Source of the DNA: Channallabes apus
Lineage: Eukaryota > Chordata > Actinopteri > Siluriformes > Clariidae
DNA: 64,000 nt
Direction of reading: 5' to 3'
Assembly: GCA_030522415.1 (NCBI GenBank)
Contig: CM060127.1
Coordinates: 2,089,114-2,153,113 of the forward strand
The notes under the pieces are model-generated. The model was not told the origin of the DNA and did no database searches. It was given only the letters and a program-made list of their open reading frames with translations. Both the position numbers and the translations under genes were made by a program. Positions 47,895 to 58,029 of this stretch are shown here, in pieces. Every line of letters begins with the position of its first letter. Position 1 is the first letter of the stretch.

Positions 47895-49266
47895 CACTTT
47901 AGATACCTGCGCAGTGTTGACATACTAATGATAATAGCATCCAAATTACTCAATGACATTAATATCGCCCAGTGTCTCAATCCAAGAAATAAATAAAAGC
48001 TAATTAAATTTGGCAATATTTGCTCCATTGTCCCTGTCTTCTCAGAACCCTAATAATTATATGTGATAAGTCATAATTATGAGATCAGGATGTCATAATT
48101 ATGAGATATTATCTCATAATTATGAGATAGTAAGTCATAATTATGAGATAAGGATGTCATAATTATGATATATTAAGTTATAATTATGAGATAAGGATGT
48201 CATAATTATGAGCTAAGGATGTCATAATTATGAGATAGTAAGTCATAAATATGAGACAAGTCCCGTGATTTTTTTTTTTATTGTGTGAATGCAATGCGCT
48301 TCCGTAAGAAATAGATGCAACCAGGACTGAAACGATTCCTTGAGTAATTCGATTACAAAAAATGATCGAGGCAAAATCTTCTGCCTCGAAACTTCTTTGT
48401 ATTAATTTAAAGCTTGCATTATGTTTTTGTGCAATTAATTGTTTGGCGTGACACAGCACGCTTACGTCACACAAGTGAGGAATGAGCATTTTGTTGCGAG
48501 TTGCAAAATGAAAGGGAGCGACAGAAATTGTCAGTAAAGACTTGTTATGCCGTGAGCTGTAGATTTAGAAAGTTTTATTTCTGAAAGTTTAGTTGCACAA
48601 CGTAGTGTTTTTGTACAATTATTTATTTTATTGTGTGCCTTAATTTTTTTGATACTTAAAGTCATTTGTAATACCTTTTTTTTCTGAGAAAAGTCTTTAA
48701 AATAAGAATGTATGGCTCTGTAATCCCCCTATCTCACCTATGCGGTTTGACTCACGGTAAGATGCTGTCACGTAGCGGAACGGAACGAGGTGAATCCAAG
48801 TGCAGATGACGTGCCACAATGTCAGGCGAGAGCGTGGTCGGAATGCGGAAGTCAATGCCGGGCGATCAGTCAGCGTAGCGTCTAAGCCAAATCGTAAAGC
48901 GGGAGCCGTGGTCAAAAAGAGGAAGCGTTAATTCAAAACCGGGAGATCAAAGGGCGAGGCAAACAAATCCGAGACGAGAAACCGAAAGCGAAAAACGAGA
49001 AACAAAGCGAACTTGGCAACGTGAGATCAAGGGAAAATAAACGCGAGAAGATCGGGGCATGAAAACACAAGATAATCCAGCGATTTAAGCAGCGCACAGC
49101 GCGTGCTTAAATGCTGGAGTAATCAGACAGGGATTAGAGACAGGTGTGCAGACGGGGCGGAAACAGGGGCGTGGGAAAGGATGCAGTCAGACAGGAGTAA
49201 ACATGAGCACATGGGGAAAGTGACAGCGTGGGAAAACAAACGGCCGACAGACCGTGACTCGTGACA
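47895..49266. repeat. Duplicated segment, copy 2 (flank plus solo LTR)
   Basis: Second copy of 42170-43540. Its LTR (48766-49266) is followed directly by host-like DNA rather than the Gypsy interior. Confidence 0.95.
48766..49266 (-). repeat. Solo Gypsy LTR with perfect 5-bp target duplication
   Basis: A full 501-bp LTR with GATGC on both sides (48761-48765 and 49267-49271). That is the signature of a solo LTR left by LTR-LTR recombination at the original insertion site. Confidence 0.9.
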
Positions 49267-49446
49267 GATGCAGTGTTAGGCACCGCGAGTCGCCACGATT
49301 GCCCGGCGACGTTCCGCTTATGTTCTGCGAAGTCCTGCAAGGTCCGCAAGCTTCCGCAAGTACATTTTATCCGATTAATCGATAAAAAGTTTGGTAGAAT
49401 ACTCGATTAGTAAAATATCCAATAACTACAGTCCTAGGTAGAACTG

Positions 49447-49826
49447 ATTATTCATTCATTCATTCATTCATTTTCTATACCGCTTAATCCTGTGTTCAGG
49501 GTCGCGGGGAACCTGGAGTCTATCCCAGGAGACTTCGGGCACTAGGCGGGGTACACCCTGGACAGGGTGCCAATCCATTGCAGGGCACACACACTCACAC
49601 ACCCAATCACACACTACGGGCAATTTAGGAACGCCAATTAGCCTAACCTGCATATCTTTGGACTGTGGGAGGAAACCGGAGTACCCGGAGGAAACCCACC
49701 AAGCACGGGGAGAACATGCAAACTCCATGCACACAGAGACGGGAATCGAGCCTGGCCGGGGAATCGAACCCAGACCCTGGAGGTGCAAGGCGACAGTGCT
49801 AACCACTACACCACCGCGCCGCCCAC
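49447..49826 (-). mobile_element. tRNA-derived SINE, minus orientation
   Basis: On the minus strand the head GGCGCGGTGGTGTAGTGGTT with GGTCTGGGTTCGATTCCCC has tRNA-like A and B boxes; the long body includes the antisense of GGAGAACATGCAAACTCCAT. The tail is a run of GAATGAAT units (plus strand ATTC, 49451-49471). It has sister copies at 55755-56055 and 62612-63001. Confidence 0.8.
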
Positions 49827-51474
49827 TTACTAATTAATTACTAGCTAATTAATATAACACTAATATATTCATTATATATGTATAAATGCATATTAAATGT
49901 GGTTGCTATTAAAATATATTACAGTGTTAACAGTGGCGGCTGCTAGCTTTTTTTTTTAGGCCATCGTGAAAAACGGAATTTTTTTAATAAAACTGACTTT
50001 GAATAAATGACATTTTGAAATAAAAACAGCAGGAATTAAATAAAATGCCTTTGCAATAATCTCTGTTATTGGGAAAAATAATGACCATGAAATATTATTT
50101 CATAATAATAAGTAAATATATTTCACAATAATTAGCTTTTTTTCAAAATATGTTCCATTATTTCACAATATCATTCTCATATTACATATATGTGTCTTAT
50201 TTATTCATAGTTATTTATTTCATAATGTCCTATTTATTTATTTAATTTTGAACACTTTGGAGTTCCGTACAGGGCGTGATAGGTGCACTGGGTTAGGGTT
50301 AGGGTTAAGGTTAGGGTTAGGGTTAGCCAGGTGCACACATACACACAAGCAGTGGTGTAACTTTGGTGTAACTTTGAGTTCCATAGTCCTGAGCTCAATT
50401 TTCTGATTTCATTAGAGCTCCGTTATGTGTTTTTTTTTTTTTTTTTTTTTTCCGTGAAGCAGGAACTTTTTGGCACAACAGTAAAGTGGAGCTATTAACC
50501 AACTGACAACAGGGGGCGGTGTTGTGTAGCCTAAATCCTTCACTTTGAAAACAGTTGAGCTGTTGCACACATCCAGGGCTGCGTTCCATTCCGAAGTGTA
50601 CTTAACAGGGTGCTCCCTACTGCCTGCTAAGTTTGTAGGGAATGTCGGTGAAGGAAATTTCACGCAGTGAGAAAAAACATCAACTCGCTAATTAAACGCA
50701 CTGGTATCTACAGAACCCTGGACATCACCTAGAGGAGAAAGAAAAAACGATCTGTGGCAACAGTTTGTAATTTGTGCCTTCAGTTTAATAATCCGTTCCC
50801 ACGACTTCTTAAGAAGTTTCATTATCCGTGAGCTCAGATTTTGTAATCCGTACCAACAAATTAATAATCCGTTCCGCACACTTTCGTAATCCGTTCCCAC
50901 AGGTTTGTACACAGACGCGTTTTAGATGAACAGGAACCGCTACGTGTTAATGAAGCAGTTATTTCTACTCTCTTGCTCTCTTCCTCATGGATCTGATATT
51001 AACGTGTTAAATCTTCCCTGCTGCTATCTTCCTGTCTCCTCTTGCATCTGTTCTTAAAGGTGTGAATGCTCCCACGCTCACCTTCCCATACTCTCTTTAT
51101 GTCTCTCTCTCTATCACTCTCTCTCTCTATCTCTCTCTCTCTCCTTTGTAGGGTTTAGGCTACAATTGAAATCTTCTCCAATTAAATGAAGCCATTAAGG
51201 GTGGACAGGTAGGTACTGTATAAGCACCCCTCTTGCATAATTATTATATTATAATAGGCGCCTTGCTTGGATCACAGGTCGACTGTGGAAGGTGCAACAA
51301 ATCCTTCACAGTTTTCCTGATTCTCCCATCGAGGGTCATCAGTGTCAGTCCAACCACACTGCAGTGATCCAGCCGAAAGATGAGGCAGAGGCACCGCATA
51401 ATCCTCGAACATCCGAAGCCATTAGTAGGGCTTCAGAGGGGCTCTCAATCCGCTGATCCAACTCGGCGACAAGG
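49827..51474. other. Unassigned region with telomere-like and poly-T repeats
   Basis: The stretch holds a TTAGGG-type run (50290-50326), poly-T (50431-50451) and a CT-rich stretch (51100-51145). 51240-51470 is more complex and shows a short minus-strand frame without recognised domain. No gene is supported. Confidence 0.4.
50290..50326. repeat. Short interstitial telomere-like repeat
   Basis: Six TTAGGG-type units, one of them changed to TTAAGG. Confidence 0.85.
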
Positions 51475-52294
51475 TCAATTCAATTCAATTCAATAAAATT
51501 TTATTTGTATAGTGTTTTAACAATTGTCATTGTCGCACAATCAAAAGAATTATTTAAGTTTGTATGGAATGTGAATGTGTATGAATCAGAATGTTCAGAT
51601 TGTCCCTGGTGAAGGAGTCGAGGGCGACAGTGGCAAGGAAAAACTCCCTGAGATGGTAATAGGAAGAAACCTTGAGAGGAACCAGACTCAACAGGGAACC
51701 CATCCTCATCTGGGTGAAACAGATAGCAGGAAATGATCTGCATTTATACAGTGTGTTAGGTGGCAGCAGTTCAGCTATAATAGTTGATGTTAATATGGAG
51801 TCCAGGTAGTTATTGGAGACTCAGATTGACTTGTACTATTGAGCAACTGCAGCCAAGTCAAGTCCTCAGAAAAACAGCTGTCAACACCAGTCGAGGCCAG
51901 AACCGTCTTCATGGTAGAGTGAAACTGACGCATCCCAAAGAGACACACGGGGCATCCATGCAACGAGATCTCCAAGCAGAAACGGGGCACCAGGATGGAT
52001 CAGACAGGTCCGGAGGGCAGAGGGAGTCTGGATCACTGGCAGCTCAGGAACCACATGTGTAGCTCGACAGAGAGAGAGAAAGGGAAGAGAGAAAGGAGGA
52101 GAGAACAGGAGAGGGGAGAGCAGAAGAGGAGTGAACAGTTAGGTATGGTCACAGTCACATAATGTATAATGTGAATGTATATTTAGTGTAGAGTGCAAGC
52201 AGAGACTCCGGCAGGGCTAATTATGACATCATAACTAAACGGGAAAGCCAGAAGGAAACACAAACATGAAGGCTCGCTGAGATGTAAAGCTAAC
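51475..52294 (-). mobile_element. 5'-truncated L2 LINE, 3' UTR only
   Basis: Closely similar to 6078-6965, from the AATTC tail repeats through GGTAATAGGAAGAAACCTTG and the GA-rich tract to GAGATGTAAAGC. ORF2 is not included. The tail is at about 51477-51495. Confidence 0.85.
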
Positions 52295-53030
52295 CCCCGA
52301 AACACATGCCTCAACTGCGCCCCAGAGCCTAGCGCCAATAACCACTAAGCCAGGCACTCCATCGAGCCCTAGTCCGTCGGCCAAGCACCCCACCTCCGAT
52401 GCAACCTCTTCAGCCTCCGAGCGCTTCCCGACACGAATCCAACGCGCCCAGCCCCATAGCCCGCAGGGCCACAGAGTTATGCCGCCTCAGGTGCAAGGGA
52501 AATAACTCACTCACTGCCCGCCCCACAGGCCTCCCTACTCAGCCACTAGAACCGGCCTCACCCCGGATCTTAAACCTCCAGGACCTTGCTCACCAGCCGG
52601 CCCTGACCTCCCACACTTAAGCACCCTCTATCAGGCTAAACAGCTCCAGCATGGCTCGCTGAAAAGCTGTACCCCTGGTATAACAGGGGACTTTGTAATT
52701 TTTAGTGCCCTGGGGTGTTTTTTTTTCTCGGCTTGGACCCCTGGTATAACCAACTTTGCAATTTTCTTCCCCCGCTCGCACCACTGGGATACCCGGGAGA
52801 CTGCTGGGGTCGGCTCGCAGACAAAATATTGGATAGAGGGCTGACTTTCAATGGATCGCACCCCAGCCCGTTCACGAACAGCTCTGCTCCAAACAAAGAT
52901 CCGCAGCGCCAAGAACCCAACGGGGCTCGTTTGTGTGCCTCACCGGGTTATTGAGGAAACGATAAGAGTAGTGGTATTTCACTGGCGGCTCCCACTTATT
53001 CTAAACCCCTCATGTCTCTTCACAGTGCCA

Positions 53031-53068
<38 letters not shown>

Positions 53069-53082
53069 GATTCTGCCAAGCT

Positions 53083-53115
<33 letters not shown>

Positions 53116-53200
53116 GTAGGGACAGTAGGAATCGCTTTCATCCATTCATGCGGGTCACTAATTAAAAGCTAAGCAAAAATCAGGAAACCAACCTGGAAAA
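52295..53200. other. GC-rich unclassified region
   Basis: Base composition differs from the AT-rich surroundings. CCCCTGGTATAAC occurs twice (about 52672 and 52738). No domain is recognised in the overlapping short frames on both strands. It may be part of an unknown element. Confidence 0.35.
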
Positions 53201-53229
53201 CAAAACTTTTTGACCAAAATTTTTCAGTA

Positions 53230-53520
53230 TATCACAGGTTCAAAACGAATGCGCAATGGTTTCAGAACTTTGTCTGCTGAGCGTCACATGATCATAATTT
53301 AGCCAATGGGTCTCCTCTCTCTCTCGCACAGTACAGTCTCCCATGCTTAGTCTCAGTGTGCATACGCCACTTATATAGTCAACATCAATTCGCGCGTGTA
53401 CTGTTTATTATAACATTGTGGCCACGTGTGTTCACGCGTAAAACAAAAGCAAGTGTCATTACAGAGGTTCTTTAAAAGCATTGGTTCCATTAGTGTGTGT
53501 GTACGAGCGAGTGTCATTAG
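53230..53520 (+). mobile_element. Worn fragment of MITE family A
   Basis: Shares the order AATGCGCA.., GCGTCACATGATCATAATTT, AGCCAATGGGTC and TATAGTCAACATCA with 36663-37158. Both ends are missing. Confidence 0.55.
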
Positions 53521-53565
53521 AGAGGTTCGTCGTTAAAGAAGTTTCCTGACAGAGCACTATTTACA

Positions 53566-53568
<3 letters not shown>

Positions 53569-53635
<67 letters not shown>
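53569..53635. repeat. (TG)n microsatellite, long
   Basis: About 33 uninterrupted TG units. Confidence 0.97.
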
Positions 53636-53638
<3 letters not shown>

Positions 53639-54039
53639 ATCACACAGTACACAGTAGCCCCCTCCAACCTGCTCTCCTCTTGTCTTACTTCAGTTTTACA
53701 CATGAACACACAGGGAATTAATCGAATCATTTATTCAGAAGTTATAAACGTTTCAATATGTTATATATTTTATAATGTTATCAGTTTTTGTTTCAATAAA
53801 TATTCTATATTTAATGTCTGTAGCATGAAATTTCCTCAGCAGCAGCGACAGGTATCCGAGGTGCTTATGTTACCATGGTAATGCATGGAGGAAGTGACAT
53901 TACAGGGCGTTCCGAATGGTGGAATTTTGTAGAGGGAAGTTCCCTTAACAGACATTTCCTGCACATGGAGTAGGGAGTAGGGTGTAGGGTGTAGTAATTT
54001 CAATGTATATGTATATGATATTCTGTCTCAATTCTTTAC

Positions 54040-54139
54040 CTAAACCTAAATCTATAATAAAAATTATAGACCCTTCATTTCTTTGTAGGTGGGCAAACTT
54101 AAAAATCTGTAGGGGATCAAATACTTATTTCCCCCACTG
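54040..54139 (+). mobile_element. Right end of a Tc1-like element
   Basis: It ends in GGGGATCAAATACTTATTTC then CCCCACTG, a common fish Tc1 terminus. The rest of the element is missing. Confidence 0.6.
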
Positions 54140-54147
54140 TATATGTA

Positions 54148-54394
54148 CAGTGGAACCTTGGATTATGAGCATAATTCGTTCTGGAAGCGGCTCGTATTCC
54201 AAAACACTCGTAAACCAAATTTAATTTTCCCATAAGAAAAAATGGAAACTCAAATTATTCGTTCCACAACCCAAAAAAATGTATACATAAAAATAATTAA
54301 CACAAAATATTAAGTAAAAATAAAACAAATTAACTGCACTTTACCTTTGAAAAGAAGCGACAGAGTAGTTTTTATGTGTAGAGTAGAGAGAGAG

Positions 54395-54441
<47 letters not shown>

Positions 54442-55286
54442 ATGTGTGTGTGTGTGGGGGGGCACGGTAAAAAATCATATATGCTATCTACTTAAAAAAA
54501 ATATGGTAACAGCATTGCACATATTATTTTTAAGCAGTTTTTAAGGCTTGATTTTTTTTTTTTGGAAGAATTTACTTGAATAAATCATGTAAAAAAGCTA
54601 AATTATTTAGCCAGACACATGATGATTTTAACATTATTAGTGGAATAATCTTTTTTAGATTAAGCAGATAAAACAAAAGGTACTCATATGTATTAAGGAA
54701 AATTGCTTAATATTATAAAAACATTTTATAATGAAATGAATACATAATTCATTTTGGTGTTAAACTTGCTTTTATTTCATGTTTCACTGATATTAAAATA
54801 TTAAACACTGTGTAAAATAGTGTATATAACATTTACAGCAGACACACAAAGAGCAGGCTGATACAGAGAGAGATAAAAATGAATCTTTAACCTCTCTAAT
54901 GAGACTTGCTTTTGCTTTACACGCGTGCTGTACACACACACATACAGACACAAGATAAAATGTTTTACACACACACGTGGTCACAGTGTTATAGTAAACA
55001 GTACACGCGTGCACGGATGTTGATTATACCAGTAAGAGACGAGCACTAAGACCCAGCAGGGGAGACGATTACGTACAATTCCGCAGCACAAGAGAGAGAA
55101 AAACCGTTGGCTCAGTTGTGATCACGTGACGCTCGGCGTCAAAACAAGAAGCGCATGCGTGATACATGATACTCGGTGCTCGTAAACCAAGACTTGTTTG
55201 TTTTCCAAGTCAAAATTTATTAAAAATCTTTGCTCTCCATGCGGAACACTCGCAAACCGTGTTACTCACAATCCGAGGTTCCACTG
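54148..55286. mobile_element. MITE family A, complete copy
   Basis: The left end CAGTGGAACCTTGGATTATG and the right end (reverse complement CAGTGGAACCTCGGATTGTG) make a strong terminal inverted repeat extending about 45 bp with mismatches. TA precedes the left end. A TG microsatellite lies at 54398-54455. No transposase frame is present. Confidence 0.8.
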
Positions 55287-55754
55287 TGTGTGTATACTGT
55301 ATATATTCTTGTCCCAGTGATGCTATAATACATGAGATTAGATATGGATTTCATGGATGAGATGAGACAGCAGGAGGATGAACAGTGGGACAGAGGGACA
55401 GAGGGACAGAGGGACAGAGATAGATAGGGAAAGAGAAAAGTAAAATGTAGATATTGACAATGAATGATAAAGAGAGGAGAGAGAAAGCAAGACAGACTGT
55501 GAGTGTGTACGTGACTGTTGGTCAGAAAATCTGACCAACTCTTCTTTTTCTCTTCTTTTTCACTAATCTGCTTTTTGTACAATATTTTGCATCTTTATTA
55601 ACTGCATTTTACAAATATAGTGTCCGTAATTGGTCTCTTGTCCATATCAATACATGTATCATTAGTATTCTTTTTATTATTTAGCCTTTATTATGTGTTA
55701 AGTCGCATGTGACCCACTAGATGGCAGTGTTAGACAGTTTGTCATCTCACACAC
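55287..55754. other. Short intergenic stretch, no gene
   Basis: It contains four GGGACAGA(G) units (55387-55420), reading as an antisense minisatellite. Nothing else was recognised. Confidence 0.4.
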
Positions 55755-56055
55755 TCATTGTCTATATTGTTTTATCCTGTATTCAGGGTCTGGAGGGGCC
55801 TGGAGCCTGTCCCAGGAGACTTAGGACACAAGGCGGGGCACACCCTGGACAGGGTGCCAATCCATCGCGGGGCACACAGGCAAAAAAGCCAGCATGACAC
55901 AAACTCATTCAAACACTACGGGCAATTTGGGAACGGCAATTAGCCTAATCTGAACTGCGGAAGGAAACCAGAGTACCAGGAGGAAACCCACCAAGCACGG
56001 GGAGAACATGCACACAGAGACAGGAATCAAACCTGGACCCTGGATGTGTCGCCCA
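55755..56055 (-). mobile_element. tRNA-derived SINE, diverged and deleted copy
   Basis: Same family as 49447-49826, with CACCCTGGACAGGGTGCCAA and CACCAAGCACGGGGAGAACA, but lacking parts of the body and the tRNA-like head. Confidence 0.7.
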
Positions 56056-56069
56056 CTGTGTCGTTTAAC

Positions 56070-56133
<64 letters not shown>
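56070..56133. repeat. (TTA)n microsatellite
   Basis: About 20 uninterrupted ATT/TTA units. Confidence 0.95.
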
Positions 56134-56134
<1 letters not shown>

Positions 56135-56309
56135 GGTGAATACATTTTATTACGGCTGCAGTGGACGATGCACTCCAAAAGTCTGAGACTACCAGCACTT
56201 TTTTTTTTTTCAATTTTATTTATTCATTATTTTCTAATTCATAACAATCTTTTTTTATTCCAAATTATATTATTAGCAAAACAAACAAAAAAACTTTTCA
56301 TACGTTTCA

Positions 56310-56551
56310 GGATTTCTGACTGTACTGATTAGATCCAGGTGAGGTGTAAGGAGTTCCCCGTAGACTTTCCTCATCATGATGTCAGAGCTGGTGGGTGGGG
56401 CCTTTATGATGAGGATTATTCCCAGGCTGTTCTCCACACTGCTCTGCCCAATAACAGACAGTACAGTACAGACTACACACAGTATGCGGTCAGGGCCGGA
56501 GCCTCACATCTGCACACGCAACGGGAGATAAACACAGTGAACACACAGGTA
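56310..56551 (+). other. Possible isolated coding exon, unrecognised
   Basis: A frame open from about 56336 reads KEFPVDFPHHDVRAGGWGLY and then LHTALPNNRQYSTDYTQYAV up to VNTQ, where a GTAGGG donor lies at 56552. A possible acceptor (TACGTTTCAG) ends at 56310, but a TAG lies between it and the frame. The residue pattern looks protein-like, but I do not know the family. It could be an exon of a gene outside the window. Confidence 0.3.
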
Positions 56552-57140
56552 GGGCTTCAGCTCATGTCTTTCAGCTTAAGTCTGGACCCCTGTGTGTCCC
56601 GTCTCCGTGGAGCGGAGAGTCTGCTGGTGAGTGTTACTGCTGCTCCTGTGCAACACTTTAATCTTTCAGATCTAAAGACCTGGAGGCTCAGTGTGGACGT
56701 CTAACAATGGACTATGTAGGAAATGTAGACATGCACGACTGCGAATGACTGTGAGTTATTTAGTGTGTGTGTGTGTGTGTGTGTGTGTAGACTTTTGGGA
56801 CGTCCTTTTGGGAGTTCTTATCATTATTACACTATTATTACATAATAATTAATAATCATAAACATGGTGGTGTGGAGATGATACCGGTTTAATTCTGTGG
56901 AATGTTATTATATAGTCAGCTCTTTATTTAACTGCTAATTTAATTAATAAATCAGTTATATTTATATAATCATCATTATGAACACTAATCATAAACAGCT
57001 TAATAATGAATAATCACAATGCATAAAGAGTTATGGTGATACTCAGTTTTGAGTTTTTAAAGTCTTTACAGTGTTCAAATGTACTTTAGATAAGGTACAA
57101 AACATTAGAAAGTGAAAAAAGGCGTTTATGAAAAGAAATA
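56552..57140. other. AT-rich stretch with a TG repeat
   Basis: (TG)n lies at 56764-56789. No gene was recognised. Confidence 0.4.
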
Positions 57141-57144
57141 AAGT

Positions 57145-57690
57145 AAATCCCTAATATGAGGCATGTTCAAGTCAAAACGGGACTTCTGAAAACCACAGTC
57201 CTGAGAGTAAAAACTCCCTTTATGTCTCTATATAACCTCCTGCTACACTAATGCACTTATCCCAGTGTTGCACTAGAGCTTGGACACCATCAAGGTAGAA
57301 AGTTTTCTCAGAGCCATGATTTGACTGCCTATCTGATTCACGTCTGAAACGCTGGCCTCCCAGGAACTCCTTTAATGACCCAAACATGTGGAAATGTCTT
57401 GAAGTGAGGTCAGGACTATATGAGGATGTGGCGATAACTCCCAGCCGAGTTCCTGTACTGTACACGTGGTGTTGGTGAATGACTGTGTGTACAGTTCACA
57501 CACACAGATGCGTCTCTTCCGCAAGTTGGCTACATCAAGTTTTATTTTTAAGGATCAGGTGTTCCTCTCTCTGAATGTTAGTGAGCCGCCTGAGGCTGGA
57601 TCTTCAAGTCCCAGTTTGACCTGATGCCCCTCGAAGGTGACAAACACCAAACACAGACGTTCCTGCAATTTCTTTTGTACTAATGCAGTA
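57145..57690 (-). pseudogene. Mariner element remnant, transposase C-terminal part
   Basis: On the minus strand 57465-57220 reads MFGSLKEFLGGQRF, then VQALVQHWDKCISVAGGYIE, the C-terminal signature of mariner transposases. Upstream sequence (to 57690) is related to the remnant at 26400-26820. The catalytic core is not open. Confidence 0.7.
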
Positions 57691-57821
57691 CCAGTCGAAA
57701 GTTTGAACACCCCTCCACATTTATTATTTATTTATTTCCTTTTACTAAGTAAAATTACTATTTACTATTGTAGGATAATTTAGAAGACTGAATATCACAT
57801 GTGGAATTATATACAGTACAC

Positions 57822-58029
57822 TGCCTTGCAAAAGTATTCACACTCTTTGAACTTTTCCACATTTTGTCACGTTACAACCACAAATGTTTTTTTTTTATTG
57901 GGATTTTATGTGACAGATCGACACAAAGTGCCACATCATTGTGAAGTGGAAGGAAAATGGTAAATGTTTTTTCACATTGTTCTATAAATAAAAATCTGAA
58001 ACATGTGGCGTGCGTTTGTATTCACGCTC
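57822..58029. mobile_element. Terminal fragment of a Tc1-like element
   Basis: It starts CACTGCCTTGCAAAAGTATT and continues with TTTTGTCACGTTACAACCAC, a widespread fish Tc1 end. It stops where the Gypsy sequence begins near 58030, with no partner end found. Confidence 0.6.

Larger units (their letters stand above)
42595..49436. mobile_element. Possible hAT-like element hosting the Gypsy insertion
   Basis: The left end AGGACTGAAACGATTCCTTG and the right end (reverse complement AGGACTGTAGTTATTGG) with AATCGA-rich subterminal sequence look like terminal repeats of a hAT-type element. The Gypsy LTR lies between them. No target duplication was found and the pairing is tentative. Confidence 0.35.

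Noticed and set aside
52399..52960. Overlapping GC-rich ORFs on both strands
   Set aside because: Several frames are open at once because of base composition, and no domain or splice structure singles one out.
53567..53881. 104-codon ORF beginning with alternating Cys-Val residues
   Set aside because: It is a translated TG microsatellite followed by low-information sequence.
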